Shown: positions 18,583 through 28,444, numbered from the stretch's first letter. The stretch is DNA of 64,000 nucleotides from Actinophytocola xanthii (GCF_001921205.1 NZ_MSIE01000001.1:124001-188000), one strand, 5' to 3'. Numbers and translations are program-made. The notes: generated by a model from the sequence alone, not told the origin.

Positions 18583-20184
18583 ATGACACACCAGCACACA
18601 CCAGGCGGCGGTGGCGCCGAGGAACCTCCCGTGCCCCCGCCCACCCCCAACGAGCCCACGGCCGCACAGCCCACCCCCTGGGACCCGTTCACCCCCCGGG
18701 CCACCGACCCCTCCCCGCCGAGCAGGCCGGCCGCGCCCAGCCCGTGGGAGCCGTTCACCCCACCGCCCCCCGACCCAGCCACCGCCGCGGAGCCAGCGAC
18801 CTCACCCGGCACCGCTCCCCCCACCCCGCCCACGCCCACGGCCAGAGAGCCAGCCCTGTCGGCCACCGACCCAGCCACGGCCGCGGAGCCAGCGACGTCA
18901 CCCGGCGCTCCCCCCACCTTCCCGCACCCCACCGACCCGCCCACGCCCGGAGAGCCAGCCACACCAGCCAACCCCCACGACCCCACCACCCCACCGCCCA
19001 CGACCTGGGAGCCGACCTCACCCCCCAGCGCCGACCGGCACACCGTGTGGGAGCCGGCCCTCGCGCCGCCACCCTCACCCGAAGGTCGGGAACCAGCCAC
19101 CGTCGAGAACCTCGACCCGCCCACGGTCGCCGAACGCCGCGCCCCCGCCACCCTCGACCCGCCGACGATCAGCGCCCCACCCACCGACCCGGCGGTCGAC
19201 CCGACCGGCCCCGCCACCGACAGTTGGCCGCTCACCGACCTCCTCGACGACTCCCCCGCCCCGCCCGAACCCCGGCGCACCCGCCCGCCCCTCGAGCCGC
19301 CCCCGCCCAGGCCACCGGTGTACTACATCTCCCTCACCGTCGCCGTGATGTTGGCGCTCGGCCTGGTCACCGGGCTCGCCGTGCTCGCGGCCAACCCCCC
19401 GGTCAGCCGCCTCACCGGCACGCCGCTCGCCCTGAACATCCCGGAGCTGCCCTCGCCCACGCAGCCCACCCCACCCGGCGAACCGACCACGACGACGACC
19501 ACGACGACCACCACCACGGCCGCGCCGAACGGCGCCTTCGCCGACCTGGCCGGCCACCCGCTGTCCACCTCGACCACCGTCATGCCGGAGTCGACCTGCG
19601 ACCTGCCCACCTTCGCCATCGAGGACGAGGCGCAGGCCGCCTTCTACGAGGCCACGGAGGTCTGTGCGGACGCGGCGTTCGGCGGGCTGTTCGCGGAGGC
19701 CGGTTTCGACACGGTTCCGGTCGAGGTGCGCACGGTCACCGGCACACCCGTCGACACCCCGTGCGGCGAGATCGGGCCCGCCGCGCCGGCGACCCAGTGC
19801 GCGGGGACGGTCTACATGACCCCGGCCCACCTGCGCGACGTCGAGGGCAACGGCCGCTACCCCGGCCGGTACTTCGGCGTGTTCCTGCGCGAGTACGCGC
19901 GGGCGCTCCAGGAGGCCTCCGGGTTCGCCGAGCTCTACGACGCGGCCACGGCCGCCGGTGCCACCGAGGAGGACGTCGCCACGCGCGCGAGCCAGCAGGC
20001 GGTCTGCCTCGCCGGCGTCGCCGCGGGTGCCATGGCCGAGCGCGGCTCGGTGGACGCCAACATCTTCGTCGAGATCGGGCAGCGCCTCATCGAGGTGGAC
20101 GCGCCGGCGGCGGCCGCGGACTGGCTGGAGCGCGGCGCCGGGAGCAGACAGCTGTCCGCGTGCAACTCCTGGGCCGGGCCCTGA
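18583..20184 (+). CDS. Pro/Thr-rich membrane protein with inactive metallopeptidase-like ectodomain
   Basis: A 533-residue type II membrane protein. Residues 1-245 are a low-complexity cytoplasmic region rich in Pro, Thr and Ala with repeated PWDPFTP/PWEPFTP and PATAAEPATSPG blocks; one helix at about 247-268; an 11-Thr run near 310; then a Cys-containing outer domain. That domain tracks the neutral zinc metallopeptidase (YpfJ) fold: a PCG...QCAGTVYMTPAHL strand, then LREYARALQEASG where active members have HExGHHxQ, and SQQAVCLAGVAAG where they have QADCxAG. All zinc ligands are lost (REYAR at 436-440, V for D near 473), so it should bind rather than cut. It is divergent from a two-component pair. 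Function unknown. Confidence 0.7.
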   Translation: MTHQHTPGGGGAEEPPVPPPTPNEPTAAQPTPWDPFTPRATDPSPPSRPAAPSPWEPFTPPPPDPATAAEPATSPGTAPPTPPTPTAREPALSATDPATAAEPATSPGAPPTFPHPTDPPTPGEPATPANPHDPTTPPPTTWEPTSPPSADRHTVWEPALAPPPSPEGREPATVENLDPPTVAERRAPATLDPPTISAPPTDPAVDPTGPATDSWPLTDLLDDSPAPPEPRRTRPPLEPPPPRPPVYYISLTVAVMLALGLVTGLAVLAANPPVSRLTGTPLALNIPELPSPTQPTPPGEPTTTTTTTTTTTAAPNGAFADLAGHPLSTSTTVMPESTCDLPTFAIEDEAQAAFYEATEVCADAAFGGLFAEAGFDTVPVEVRTVTGTPVDTPCGEIGPAAPATQCAGTVYMTPAHLRDVEGNGRYPGRYFGVFLREYARALQEASGFAELYDAATAAGATEEDVATRASQQAVCLAGVAAGAMAERGSVDANIFVEIGQRLIEVDAPAAAADWLERGAGSRQLSACNSWAGP

Positions 20185-20191
20185 CCAGGAC

Positions 20192-20581
20192 TCAGAGGGT
20201 GAAGCCGAGCGCCCGCAGCTGCTCGCGGCCGTCGTCGGTGATCTTCTCCGGACCCCACGGGGGCATCCACACCCAGTTGATCCGGAAGTCGTCCACCAGC
20301 CCGCCGCCGGGGCCCGAGGTGAGGGCCGCGCGCGTCTGGTCCTCGATCACGTCGGTCAGCGGGCAGGCGGCCGAGGTCAGCGTCATGTCCAGGGTGGCGG
20401 TGTTGTCCTCCTCCACCCGGATGTCGTAGACCAGGCCGAGGTCGACGACGTTGATGCCCAGCTCGGGGTCGACCACGTCGCGCATGGCCTCCTCGAGGTC
20501 CTCGATCGCGGCCACGTCCGCCCTGGGGGCCGGGGGCTCGGGGAGCGACTCTACGCCGCGGGCGACTTCCTCGGTGCTCAT
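20192..20581 (-). CDS. sufT: SufT-like Fe-S maturation factor (MIP18/DUF59)
   Basis: A 129-residue protein with a MIP18/PaaD-type domain (about 25-129): VDPELGINVVDLGLVYDI and LTSAACPLTDVIEDQ with the conserved Cys used in cluster handling. SufT-type proteins help load 4Fe-4S clusters under high demand. It is the last gene of the suf operon; its ATG overlaps the sufU stop in ATGA. It lies 8 bp from the convergent Pro/Thr-rich membrane gene. Confidence 0.88.
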   Translation of the reverse strand: MSTEEVARGVESLPEPPAPRADVAAIEDLEEAMRDVVDPELGINVVDLGLVYDIRVEEDNTATLDMTLTSAACPLTDVIEDQTRAALTSGPGGGLVDDFRINWVWMPPWGPEKITDDGREQLRALGFTL

Positions 20582-21021
20582 CGGGCAGCTCCTTCGACTC
20601 GCGACACCGCGTCCTTGAACGCCATCCATCCCAGCAGCGCGCACTTCACGCGCGCCGGGTACTTCGCCACCCCGGCGAAGGCCACCCCGTCCTCGAGGAC
20701 GTCCTCGTCCGGTTCGACCTTGCCCCGGCCCTGCACCATCTCGACGAAGGCGTCCATCGTGGTCAGGGCCTCGTCCACGCTGCGGCCGGTGACCAGGTCG
20801 GTCAGCACGCTCGTCGAGGCCTGGCTGATCGAGCAGCCCTGCCCCTCGTAGGAGACGTCGCCGATCCGGTCCTGCTCCACCGCGACGCGCAGGGTCACCT
20901 CGTCCCCGCAGGTCGGGTTGACCTGGAAGGACTCCGCGTCGTACGGGTCGCGCAGCCCTCGCCCGTGCGGGTTCTTGTAGTGGTCCAGGATGATCTCCTG
21001 GTACATCGACTCGATGTTCAT
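20578..21021 (-). CDS. sufU: SufU sulfur-transfer protein
   Basis: A 147-residue IscU-like protein with C38 (NPTCGD), D40, C63 (GQGCSIS) and C127 (RVKCALLGW), the zinc/sulfur-binding set of SufU. SufU accepts persulfide from SufS and passes sulfur to the SufBCD scaffold. The extra insert between the second and third Cys (about 95-118) marks the SufU rather than IscU branch. Its ATG overlaps the sufS stop by 4 bp. Confidence 0.95.
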   Translation of the reverse strand: MNIESMYQEIILDHYKNPHGRGLRDPYDAESFQVNPTCGDEVTLRVAVEQDRIGDVSYEGQGCSISQASTSVLTDLVTGRSVDEALTTMDAFVEMVQGRGKVEPDEDVLEDGVAFAGVAKYPARVKCALLGWMAFKDAVSRVEGAAR

Positions 21022-22274
21022 CCGAAGACCTTCCTCACCTGCGCCAGTCCTGCCACCAGCGCGTCGACCTCGGCGCGCGTGTTGTACAGGTAGAACGACG
21101 CTCTGGTGGTCGCCGGAATTCCGTACCGGAGCACGGCCGGCCGGGCGCAGTGGTGACCCACCCGGACGGCCACGCCCTGCGCGTCGAGGAGCTGGCCCAC
21201 GTCGTGCGGGTGGATGTCACCGAAGGTGAACGACACCTCGGCGACGCGGTCCTGGGCCGTCGGCGGCCCAACGATCCGCACACCCTCCACTGAGGACAAC
21301 GCCTCGAGCACGTACTCGGTCAGCCCGTGCTCGTGCGCGGCGATCGCCGGCATGCCCACCGCCGTCAGGTAGTCCACGGCCGCGCCGAGGCCGACCGCCT
21401 CGGCGATCGGCGGGGTGCCGGCCTCGAACTTGTGCGGCGGCTCGGCGTAGGTGGACCGCTCCATGGTCACCGCGGCGATCATCTCGCCGCCACCGAGGAA
21501 CGGCGGCAGCTCCTGGAGCAGGGGCAGCCGGCCCCACAGCACGCCGATCCCGGTCGGGCCGAGCATCTTGTGCCCGGTGAACGCGACGAAGTCGGCGCCG
21601 AGCGCGGCGACGTCGACCGGCATGTGCGGCACGGACTGCGACGCGTCGAGCAGCACCAGCGCACCGACCTCGCGGGCGCGGGCGATGACCCGCTCGACGG
21701 GGTTGATCGTGCCGAGCAGGTTCGACACGTGCACCATCGAGACGATCTTCGTCCGCTCGGTGATCACACTGTCCAGGTCGGACAGGTCGAGCCGGCCCTC
21801 GTCGGTGATCCGGAACCACTTCAGGGTCGCGCCGGTCCGCTCCGCGAGCTGGTGCCAGGGCACGATGTTGGAGTGGTGCTCCATCTCGGTGATGACGATC
21901 TCGTCGCCGGCACCGACCCGGTAGCCGGGGCCCGCCTCGCCGAGCACGCGGGCGACCAGGTTCATCGCCTCGGAGGAGTTCTTGGTGAAGACCACCTCGT
22001 CGCGGCTCGGCGCGTTGACGAACGCGGCGACCTTGTCCCGGGCGCCCTCGTACAGCGCCGTGGCCTCCTCGGCCAGCGAGTGGACGCCGCGGTGCACGTT
22101 GGCGTTGGACGTCTCGTAGTAGCGGACGATCGCGTCGAGGACCTGGCGCGGTTTCTGCGACGTCGCCGCGTTGTCCAGGTACACCAGCGGCCGGTCGCCG
22201 TGCACGGTCCGGGACAGGATCGGGAAGTCCTTGCGGATCGTCTCGACGTCCAGGGGTGCGACTGTGGTGGTCAC
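21018..22274 (-). CDS. sufS: Cysteine desulfurase SufS
   Basis: A 418-residue group II cysteine desulfurase: PLP-binding K236 in FTGHKMLGPTG, H133 near EMEHHSN, and persulfide-forming C376 in VRVGHHCARP. It takes sulfur from cysteine for Fe-S assembly, activated by SufU. The start ATG is 29 bp after sufC. Length and motifs are standard. Confidence 0.96.
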   Translation of the reverse strand: MTTTVAPLDVETIRKDFPILSRTVHGDRPLVYLDNAATSQKPRQVLDAIVRYYETSNANVHRGVHSLAEEATALYEGARDKVAAFVNAPSRDEVVFTKNSSEAMNLVARVLGEAGPGYRVGAGDEIVITEMEHHSNIVPWHQLAERTGATLKWFRITDEGRLDLSDLDSVITERTKIVSMVHVSNLLGTINPVERVIARAREVGALVLLDASQSVPHMPVDVAALGADFVAFTGHKMLGPTGIGVLWGRLPLLQELPPFLGGGEMIAAVTMERSTYAEPPHKFEAGTPPIAEAVGLGAAVDYLTAVGMPAIAAHEHGLTEYVLEALSSVEGVRIVGPPTAQDRVAEVSFTFGDIHPHDVGQLLDAQGVAVRVGHHCARPAVLRYGIPATTRASFYLYNTRAEVDALVAGLAQVRKVFG

Positions 22275-22303
22275 CTCGGGAACCTCGTTTCGAAGAATGC
22301 GCG

Positions 22304-23077
22304 TCAGCCGATCGCGGCCGGCTCCTGCTTTCCGGTGAACCGGACGTAGCCGTGCTCCTCGAGCTGGTCGGCGAGCTCGGACCCACCCGACTCGACGATC
22401 CGGCCGCCGGCGAACACGTGCACGAAGTCCGGGGTGATGTGGCGCAGGATGCGGGTGTAGTGGGTGATCAGCATGACGCCGACCTCGCCACCGGCCTTGA
22501 CCCGGTTGATGCCCTCGCTGACCACCCGCAGCGCGTCCACGTCGAGGCCGGAGTCCGTCTCGTCCAGGATGGCGATCTTCGGGCGCAGCAGCGCCAGCTG
22601 CAGGATCTCGTGGCGCTTCTTCTCACCGCCGGAGAAGCCCTCGTTCACCGAGCGCTCGGCGAACGCCGGGTCGATGTCGAGGTCGGCCATGGCCTCCTTG
22701 ACCTCCTTGACCCAGTGGCGCAGCTTCGGCGCCTCGCCGCGGACCGCGGTGGCCGCGGTGCGCAGGAAGTTCGACATGGACACGCCCGGCACCTCGACCG
22801 GGTACTGCATGGCGAGGAACAGGCCGGCCCTGGCCCGCTCGTCGACGCTCATCGACAGCACGTCCTCGCCGTCGAGCAGCACCTCACCGGAGGTCACCTC
22901 GTACTTGGGGTGGCCGGCGACCGCGTAGGACAGGGTGGACTTGCCGGACCCGTTCGGGCCCATGATCGCGTGCGTCTCACCCGCGTTGATCGTCAGGTTG
23001 ACCCCGGACAGGATCTCCTTCGCGCTCTCGTCCGCGGTGACCGAGACGTGCAGATCCTTGATCTCCAGCGTGGCCAT
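22304..23077 (-). CDS. sufC: SufC ATPase of the SufBCD scaffold
   Basis: A 257-residue ABC-type ATPase: Walker A GPNGSGKS (40-47), signature FSGGEKKR, Walker [12 protein letters not shown]. It drives the conformational change of the SufBCD complex in the cytoplasm and has no membrane partner. ATG 23075-23077 follows AAGGAG. It is separated from the upstream Rieske gene by 25 bp. Confidence 0.96.
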   Translation of the reverse strand: MATLEIKDLHVSVTADESAKEILSGVNLTINAGETHAIMGPNGSGKSTLSYAVAGHPKYEVTSGEVLLDGEDVLSMSVDERARAGLFLAMQYPVEVPGVSMSNFLRTAATAVRGEAPKLRHWVKEVKEAMADLDIDPAFAERSVNEGFSGGEKKRHEILQLALLRPKIAILDETDSGLDVDALRVVSEGINRVKAGGEVGVMLITHYTRILRHITPDFVHVFAGGRIVESGGSELADQLEEHGYVRFTGKQEPAAIG

Positions 23078-23102
23078 GTCGTGCGTTCTCCTTGGTGATA
23101 AG

Positions 23103-23417
23103 TCAGTTCGTGGTGGTGGTGACGTCCACATGGACCTCACCGTCGCGGATCTCGACCGGGAAGACGTCCACCGGTTCGGTGGCCGGGGGCGAGGACGGAG
23201 CACCGGTCCGCAGGTCGAAGCAGGACCCGTGCAGCCAGCACTCGACGCCCTTGCGCGTCACCTCGCCCTCGGACAGGGCGAGCGTCGCGTGCGAGCACTC
23301 GTCGCGCAGCGCGTGCACGGTGTCGCCCTGCCGCACGAGCACGACCGGCTCGCCGTCGACCTCGACGCCGAGCGGCTTGCCCTCGTCCAGCTCCGACAGC
23401 GCGCAGGCCCTGCTCAC
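23103..23417 (-). CDS. Rieske-type ferredoxin in the suf operon
   Basis: A 104-residue stand-alone Rieske protein: C41-S-H43 and C60-WL-H63 bind a 2Fe-2S cluster. It resembles small non-heme-oxygenase ferredoxins (NirD-like length and fold). Such a gene between sufD and sufC is usual in Streptomyces and relatives, where it may supply electrons during cluster assembly; that role is inferred from position only. GTG 23415-23417 is the first suitable start, with a weak ribosome site; gaps of 25 bp to sufD and to sufC indicate one operon. Confidence 0.9.
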   Translation of the reverse strand: MSRACALSELDEGKPLGVEVDGEPVVLVRQGDTVHALRDECSHATLALSEGEVTRKGVECWLHGSCFDLRTGAPSSPPATEPVDVFPVEIRDGEVHVDVTTTTN

Positions 23418-23442
23418 CGGGCGCCCCCGGGGGTGCGCCCGG

Positions 23443-24600
23443 TCATGCCCCGACCGCCTCCAGCTCCGCCTCGATCGCTGCCTCGAGCCGTTCCCGGATC
23501 TCCGGGACGGTGATCTTCATCAGCAGCTCGTGGAAGAAGCCGCGCACCACCAGCCGGCGCGCGACGCCCTCCGGGATGCCGCGAGCCTGCAGGTAGAACA
23601 GCTGCTCGTCGTCGAAGCGGCCGGTCGCGCTGGCATGCCCGGCGCCCGCGATCTCGCCGGTCTCGATCTCCAGGTTCGGCACCGAGTCGGCGCGCGCGCC
23701 CTCGGTCAGCACCAGGTTGCGGTTCAGCTCGAAGGTCTCGGTGCCCTCGGCCGCGGCGCGGATCAACACGTCACCGATCCAGACCGTCCGCGCGTCCTCG
23801 CCCTGCAGCGCGCCCTTGTAGACCACGTTGGACCGGCAGTTGGGCTGGGCGTGGTCGGCGAACGTGCGCAGCTCGATGTGCTGACCCGCGTCGGCGAAGT
23901 ACAGGCCGTTGAGCTCAGCGTCGCCGCCGGGGCCGGCGTAGGTCACCGTCGGGCTGATCCGGACGAGGTCGCCACCCAGTGCCACGAGGTGGTGGCGCAG
24001 GATCGCGTCCCGGCCGAGCCGCGCGTGGTGCGCGGAGACCTGCACCGCGTCGTCGGCCCAGTCGTGCACGCTGACCACGGTGAGCTTGGCGCCATCCTCG
24101 ACGACGAGCTCCACGTTGTCGGCGACCGTGCCGCCGCCGCGGTGGTCGAGCACGACGACGCCCTCGGCGAACCGCTCGGCCCGCACCTGCAGGTGCCCGT
24201 AGGCGACCTGGCCCTCGCCCGGACCGGTGATCGTCACCGTGGTGACGCCGGCCCGGACCTCCTTGGGCACGGTCACGACCGTGGCGCGGGTGAACGACGA
24301 GTAGGCCTGGGCCGCGATCCGGTCGGCCGGGGTCCCGCCCTGGCCGAGCCGCTCGTCGTCGCGGCCGACGGTCTCGACCCGGACGTCGTCGCCGGCGACC
24401 TCGACGGACAGCTCGCCGGCGGCGACCGCGGTGCCGTCGTGCAGACCGCGCAGCCGCTTCATCGGCGTGAAGCGCCAGATCTCCTCACGGCCGCCCGGGA
24501 CCTCGAACGCCTCGACGTCGAACGAGGCGAACTGCTCGGCCCGGGACGCGGCGGGGACCACCGCCCCGTGCGAGTGCGGTGTCTGTGTTGCCTGGCTCAT
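23443..24600 (-). CDS. sufD: SufD scaffold subunit
   Basis: A 385-residue SufD, partner of SufB and SufC in the cluster scaffold. It shows the beta-helix core and the C-terminal block FDDEQLFYLQARGIPEGVARRLVVRGFFHEL, shared with SufB. The His-containing NLEIETGEIAGAGHASATG segment matches the SufB-SufD interface where clusters form. The ATG (24598-24600) abuts the sufB stop with no gap. Confidence 0.95.
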   Translation of the reverse strand: MSQATQTPHSHGAVVPAASRAEQFASFDVEAFEVPGGREEIWRFTPMKRLRGLHDGTAVAAGELSVEVAGDDVRVETVGRDDERLGQGGTPADRIAAQAYSSFTRATVVTVPKEVRAGVTTVTITGPGEGQVAYGHLQVRAERFAEGVVVLDHRGGGTVADNVELVVEDGAKLTVVSVHDWADDAVQVSAHHARLGRDAILRHHLVALGGDLVRISPTVTYAGPGGDAELNGLYFADAGQHIELRTFADHAQPNCRSNVVYKGALQGEDARTVWIGDVLIRAAAEGTETFELNRNLVLTEGARADSVPNLEIETGEIAGAGHASATGRFDDEQLFYLQARGIPEGVARRLVVRGFFHELLMKITVPEIRERLEAAIEAELEAVGA

Positions 24601-26043
24601 CTATCCGACGGCCCCTTCCATCTGCAGCTCGATGAGCCGGTTCAGCTCCAGCGCGTACTCCATCGGCAGCTCGCGCGCGATCGGCTCGACGAAGCCGCGC
24701 ACGACCATCGCCATCGCCTCGTCCTCGGTCAGGCCGCGGGACATCAGGTAGAACAGCTGGTCCTCGCTGACCTTGGAGACCGTGGCCTCGTGGCCCATCG
24801 ACACGTCGTCGGTGCGGATGTCGACGTACGGGTAGGTGTCGCTGCGGCTGATCTGGTCGACCAGCAGCGCGTCGCACTTGACCGTGGACTTCGAGTGGTG
24901 GGCGCGCTTGGCGACCTTCACCAGACCCCGGTAGGAGGTCCGGCCGCCGCCGCGCGCCACCGACTTCGACACGATCGTCGAGGAGGTGTGCGGCGCGAGG
25001 TGCTCCATCTTGGCGCCCGCGTCCTGGTGCTGGCCCTCGCCGGCGAAGGCGATCGAGAGCACCTCGCCCTTGGCGTGCTCGCCCATGAGGAACACCGACG
25101 GGTACTTCATCGTGACCTTGGAGCCGATGTTGCCGTCGATCCACTCCATGGTCGCGCCCTCTTCGGCCTTGGCGCGCTTGGTGACCAGGTTGTAGACGTT
25201 GTTCGACCAGTTCTGGATCGTGGTGTAGCGGCAGCGGCCGCCCTTCTTCACGATGATCTCGACGACCGCGGAGTGCAGCGAGTCCGACGAGTAGATCGGC
25301 GCGGTGCAGCCCTCGACGTAGTGCACGTAGGCACCCTCGTCGACGATGATCAGCGTCCGCTCGAACTGGCCCATGTTCTCGGTGTTGATCCGGAAGTAGG
25401 CCTGCAGCGGGATCTCGACGTGCACGCCCTTGGGGACGTAGATGAACGAGCCGCCGGACCACACGGCGCCGTTGAGCGCCGAGAACTTGTTGTCACCGTG
25501 CGGGATGACCGAGCCGAAGTACTCCTCGAACAGCTCGGGGTGCTCCTTGAGACCGGTGTCGGTGTCGAGGAAGATCACGCCCTGCTTCTCGAGCTCCTCG
25601 TTGATCTTGTGGTAGACCACCTCGGACTCGTACTGCGCGGCGACACCGGACACCAGGCGAGCCTTCTCGGCCTCCGGGATGCCCAGCTTGTCGTAGGTGT
25701 TCTTGATGTCCTCGGGCAGGTCCTCCCAGCTCTGGGCCTGCTTCTCGGTCGAGCGCACGAAGTACTTGATCGTGTCGAAGTCGATGCCGGACAGGTCGGC
25801 GCCCCAGTTCGGCATCGGCTTGCGGTCGAAGAGCTGGAGCCCCTTGAGCCGGGACTCGAGCATCCACTCCGGCTCGCCCTTCTTGGCCGAGATGTCCCTG
25901 ACGACGGCCTCGGACAGGCCGCGCTGCGCGGAGGCACCGGCGACGTCGGAGTCGGCCCAGCCGAACTGGTAGCGGCCGAGGGAGGCGAGCGTCTCCTCCT
26001 GCGTCAGCGGCGGTGATCCTGCGCGCTCCGGGGCGGTGGTCAT
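24601..26043 (-). CDS. sufB: SufB scaffold subunit, no intein
   Basis: A 480-residue SufB with the family core [43 protein letters not shown] and C-terminal [24 protein letters not shown]. It scaffolds nascent Fe-S clusters with SufC and SufD. The M. tuberculosis orthologue carries a large intein; this one is continuous at family length, so no intein is present. ATG 26041-26043 overlaps the sufR stop in ATGA. The frame is open upstream but lacks homology-like sequence there. Confidence 0.96.
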   Translation of the reverse strand: MTTAPERAGSPPLTQEETLASLGRYQFGWADSDVAGASAQRGLSEAVVRDISAKKGEPEWMLESRLKGLQLFDRKPMPNWGADLSGIDFDTIKYFVRSTEKQAQSWEDLPEDIKNTYDKLGIPEAEKARLVSGVAAQYESEVVYHKINEELEKQGVIFLDTDTGLKEHPELFEEYFGSVIPHGDNKFSALNGAVWSGGSFIYVPKGVHVEIPLQAYFRINTENMGQFERTLIIVDEGAYVHYVEGCTAPIYSSDSLHSAVVEIIVKKGGRCRYTTIQNWSNNVYNLVTKRAKAEEGATMEWIDGNIGSKVTMKYPSVFLMGEHAKGEVLSIAFAGEGQHQDAGAKMEHLAPHTSSTIVSKSVARGGGRTSYRGLVKVAKRAHHSKSTVKCDALLVDQISRSDTYPYVDIRTDDVSMGHEATVSKVSEDQLFYLMSRGLTEDEAMAMVVRGFVEPIARELPMEYALELNRLIELQMEGAVG

Positions 26044-26750
26044 GAAGGCGTCCCTTCGGTCGTGGTGGGAGCGGTCGGGTGTGGCCGCGCAGCGAGTTCG
26101 GTGCCGCTGAGCGGTACGTGTGTGGTGCACGCGGCGTCGCCGCGCGCGATGGTCGAGAGGCGTTGGACGTGGGTGCCCAGCAGGTCGGCGAACATCTCCG
26201 TCTCGACCTCGCACAGCTGGGGGAACTCGGCCGCGACGTGCGCGACCGGGCAGTGGTGCTGGCAGAGCTGCTCCCCGGTCCCGACCCGCCGCGTCGACGC
26301 AGCGTAACCCTCCCTGGTGAGCGCGGCCGCGAGGGCCTTGGCCCGCTCGGCCAGCTCCGTCTTGTCGGTGACCGACGGACGGTGCGGGTCGACCAACGAG
26401 GCCACCCGACGCTCGGCGAACTGCCGGACCGCCGACTCACCCCCGCCCTCGGCGACGAACCTGATCGCCGCGATGGCGAGGTCGTCGTAGGCGTGGCCGA
26501 ACCTGGCCCGTCCGGTCTCGGTGAGCAGCCAGAGCTTGGCCGGCCGCCCGCGACCCCGCTGACCGCGGCGTGGGGCGTCGCGGAACTCCGCCTCGCCGTT
26601 CGCGACCAGCGTGTCGAGGTGCCGGCGCACCGCCGCCGGACTGAGCCCGAGGGTCTCGGCGACCGCGGCCGCCGTGATCGGGCCCTCCTCCAGCAGCAGG
26701 CGCGCCACACCATGCCTGGTGCGGCCCTCGGCCAGCTGCTCGTTTTTCAC
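26040..26750 (-). CDS. sufR: SufR, Fe-S-sensing repressor of the suf operon
   Basis: A 236-residue ArsR/DeoR-like winged-HTH protein (HTH about 26-55, [24 protein letters not shown]) with C-terminal cysteines C163, C167, C180 and C208, the cluster ligand region of SufR. Cluster-loaded SufR represses suf; loss of the cluster relieves repression. It is the first gene of the operon. The start is GTG 26748-26750, within a palindrome-like operator (26747-26761), so autoregulation is likely. No ribosome site is evident and the mRNA leader must be very short. Confidence 0.93.
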   Translation of the reverse strand: MKNEQLAEGRTRHGVARLLLEEGPITAAAVAETLGLSPAAVRRHLDTLVANGEAEFRDAPRRGQRGRGRPAKLWLLTETGRARFGHAYDDLAIAAIRFVAEGGGESAVRQFAERRVASLVDPHRPSVTDKTELAERAKALAAALTREGYAASTRRVGTGEQLCQHHCPVAHVAAEFPQLCEVETEMFADLLGTHVQRLSTIARGDAACTTHVPLSGTELAARPHPTAPTTTEGTPS

Positions 26751-26767
26751 AACACCAGTGTGTCCTA
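26747..26767 (-). promoter_or_regulatory. SufR operator and -10 box over the sufR start
   Basis: On the minus strand ACACT-N5-TGTGA (26747-26761) matches the inverted repeat I recall for mycobacterial SufR. The GTG start lies within its right half, and a -10-like TAGGAC (26762-26767) directly precedes it, so bound protein would cover the transcription start. Confidence 0.6.
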
Positions 26768-26833
26768 TTTCGCGGGGTGGAGCAAAGCCGCCCCGACCCA
26801 GAGGTGAGCGGGCTCACCCCGACCGGCCCTCGC

Positions 26834-26839
26834 TACGCT
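26834..26839 (+). promoter_or_regulatory. -10 box of mptB (leaderless)
   Basis: TACGCT ends six bases before the GTG at 26846. Confidence 0.5.
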
Positions 26840-26845
26840 TCGCAC

Positions 26846-28444
26846 GTGGTGGCGGGAGACACGGTGCGCGAGAACACCGATCGGCGCTCGCCCGGCGCCC
26901 TGGACGCCCGCGAGCGCCGTCAGCTCGACGTCATCCGCCGGTTCGGCACGGTCGGCGCCCTCCTGCTGGCCGTCGGCTCGCTGGGTGCCGGCGCGGCGCC
27001 CGTGTTCAACCCGGTCTGGCGGATCCCGGTCTTCGGCATGTTCAGCCGGATGACGACGGTGTCGCTGACCATCGCGTTCGTCGGCGTGTTCATGATCGTA
27101 CTCGCCTGGCTCGGTCTCGGTCGGCTCTCGCTGCCCGGCCGCGACCGCATGGTCTCGCTGCCGCAGATGGCGCGGACGCTGCTGATGTGGACCGCGCCGC
27201 TGGTGTTCACCGTGCCGATGTTCTCCAAGGACGTCTACAGCTACCTGGCGCAGAGCGAGATCGCGGCCCGGGGGCTCGACCCCTACACGGTGGGCCCGGC
27301 CGAGGCCCTTGGCGTCGGCGACCCGCTCACCCAGGGCGTGCCGACCATGTGGCGGGACACGCCCTCGCCGTACGGACCGCTGTTCATCGTGGTCGGGAAG
27401 GCCATCAACTGGGTCACCGGCGACCACGTGGTGATGGGCGTGGCATTCCACCGGCTGCTCGCGCTGGTCGGCTTCGCGATGATCGTGTGGGCGCTGCCGC
27501 GGCTGGCCCGGTGCTTCGGGATCAACCCGGTGAGCGCACTCTGGCTCGGCGCCGCCAACCCGCTCGTGCTGTTCCACCTGGTCGTCGGCGTGCACAACGA
27601 GGCGCTGGCGATCGGGCTGATGCTGGTCGGCATCGAGCTGGCGCTGCGCCGGATGCCCCGGTGCGGGCCGGACGGCCCGTTCCCGCCCTGGCGGCGCGGC
27701 GAGCTGCTCTGGTACGGCATCGGGGCCACCGTGATCACCCTGGGCGCGGCGGTGAAGATCCCCGCCGCGCTGGCCCTCGGCTTCCTGGGCGTGATGATCG
27801 CCCGCCGGCTCGGCGGGCAGTGGAAGCACCTGTTCGCGACCGGGGCCGCGCTGATGGTGATCTTCCTCGGCGTGCTGACGATCGCCTCGCTCGGCAGCGG
27901 GCTCGGCTACGGCTGGACGATGACGCTGAACACGGCGAACGCGATCAAGTCCTGGATGGCACCGATGACCGCGCTCGGCTTCGGCGCGGGCGGTCTCGGG
28001 ATCCTGCTCGGACTGGGCAACCACATCGACGCGGCGATCACGGTCAGCCGGATGGTCGGCACGCTGCTCGGACCGCTGCTCGCGGCGAAGCTGCTGCTCG
28101 ACGGCTTCCGGTGGCGGCTGCGCCCGATGATCGGCCTGGGTGCCGCGCTCGGCGCGGTGCTGGTGTTCGGCGCGACGGTGCAGCCCTGGTACCTGCTGTG
28201 GGCGGCGCTGCCGCTCGCGGTGGCCGCGGGCAACATCCGCTTCCGGACCATGGCGACGGCCATCAGCGCGGGCTTCGCGGTCGCCCTGCCGCCGACCGGC
28301 AGCACCTTCGACGGGCGCACCTACCAGCTCCCCTACGCCTACGCGGGTGCGTTGATCGTCGTCGCCATGGCGTTGTTGCTGGTGAGACGGTATGTCCCCA
28401 CCAGCCCGCGCCGGCGGCCGGAAACTGTCGGTGCCCCCGCCTAG
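26846..28444 (+). CDS. mptB: Alpha-1,6-mannosyltransferase MptB-like (GT-C)
   Basis: A 532-residue polytopic enzyme with about 12 or more membrane segments. The first outer loop has FSKDVYSYLAQSEIAARGLDPY, the GT-C acidic motif, then DTPSPYGPLF, both characteristic of the MptA/MptB family that extends the alpha-1,6-mannan core of lipomannan with decaprenyl-phosphomannose. Position next to sufR matches Rv1459c in M. tuberculosis. GTG 26846 (or 26849) fits a leaderless promoter; the frame is open upstream but has no good start. Whether the host makes lipomannan cannot be seen here. Confidence 0.87.
   Translation: MVAGDTVRENTDRRSPGALDARERRQLDVIRRFGTVGALLLAVGSLGAGAAPVFNPVWRIPVFGMFSRMTTVSLTIAFVGVFMIVLAWLGLGRLSLPGRDRMVSLPQMARTLLMWTAPLVFTVPMFSKDVYSYLAQSEIAARGLDPYTVGPAEALGVGDPLTQGVPTMWRDTPSPYGPLFIVVGKAINWVTGDHVVMGVAFHRLLALVGFAMIVWALPRLARCFGINPVSALWLGAANPLVLFHLVVGVHNEALAIGLMLVGIELALRRMPRCGPDGPFPPWRRGELLWYGIGATVITLGAAVKIPAALALGFLGVMIARRLGGQWKHLFATGAALMVIFLGVLTIASLGSGLGYGWTMTLNTANAIKSWMAPMTALGFGAGGLGILLGLGNHIDAAITVSRMVGTLLGPLLAAKLLLDGFRWRLRPMIGLGAALGAVLVFGATVQPWYLLWAALPLAVAAGNIRFRTMATAISAGFAVALPPTGSTFDGRTYQLPYAYAGALIVVAMALLLVRRYVPTSPRRRPETVGAPA

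Noticed and set aside
18579-20429. Arg/His-rich frame overlapping the Pro/Thr-rich membrane protein in another frame
   Set aside because: It is the shifted reading of a Pro/Thr-coding stretch and continues into sufT antisense.
24601-26043. Possible intein in SufB, as in mycobacteria
   Set aside because: The protein is continuous at normal length with no intein splice motifs.
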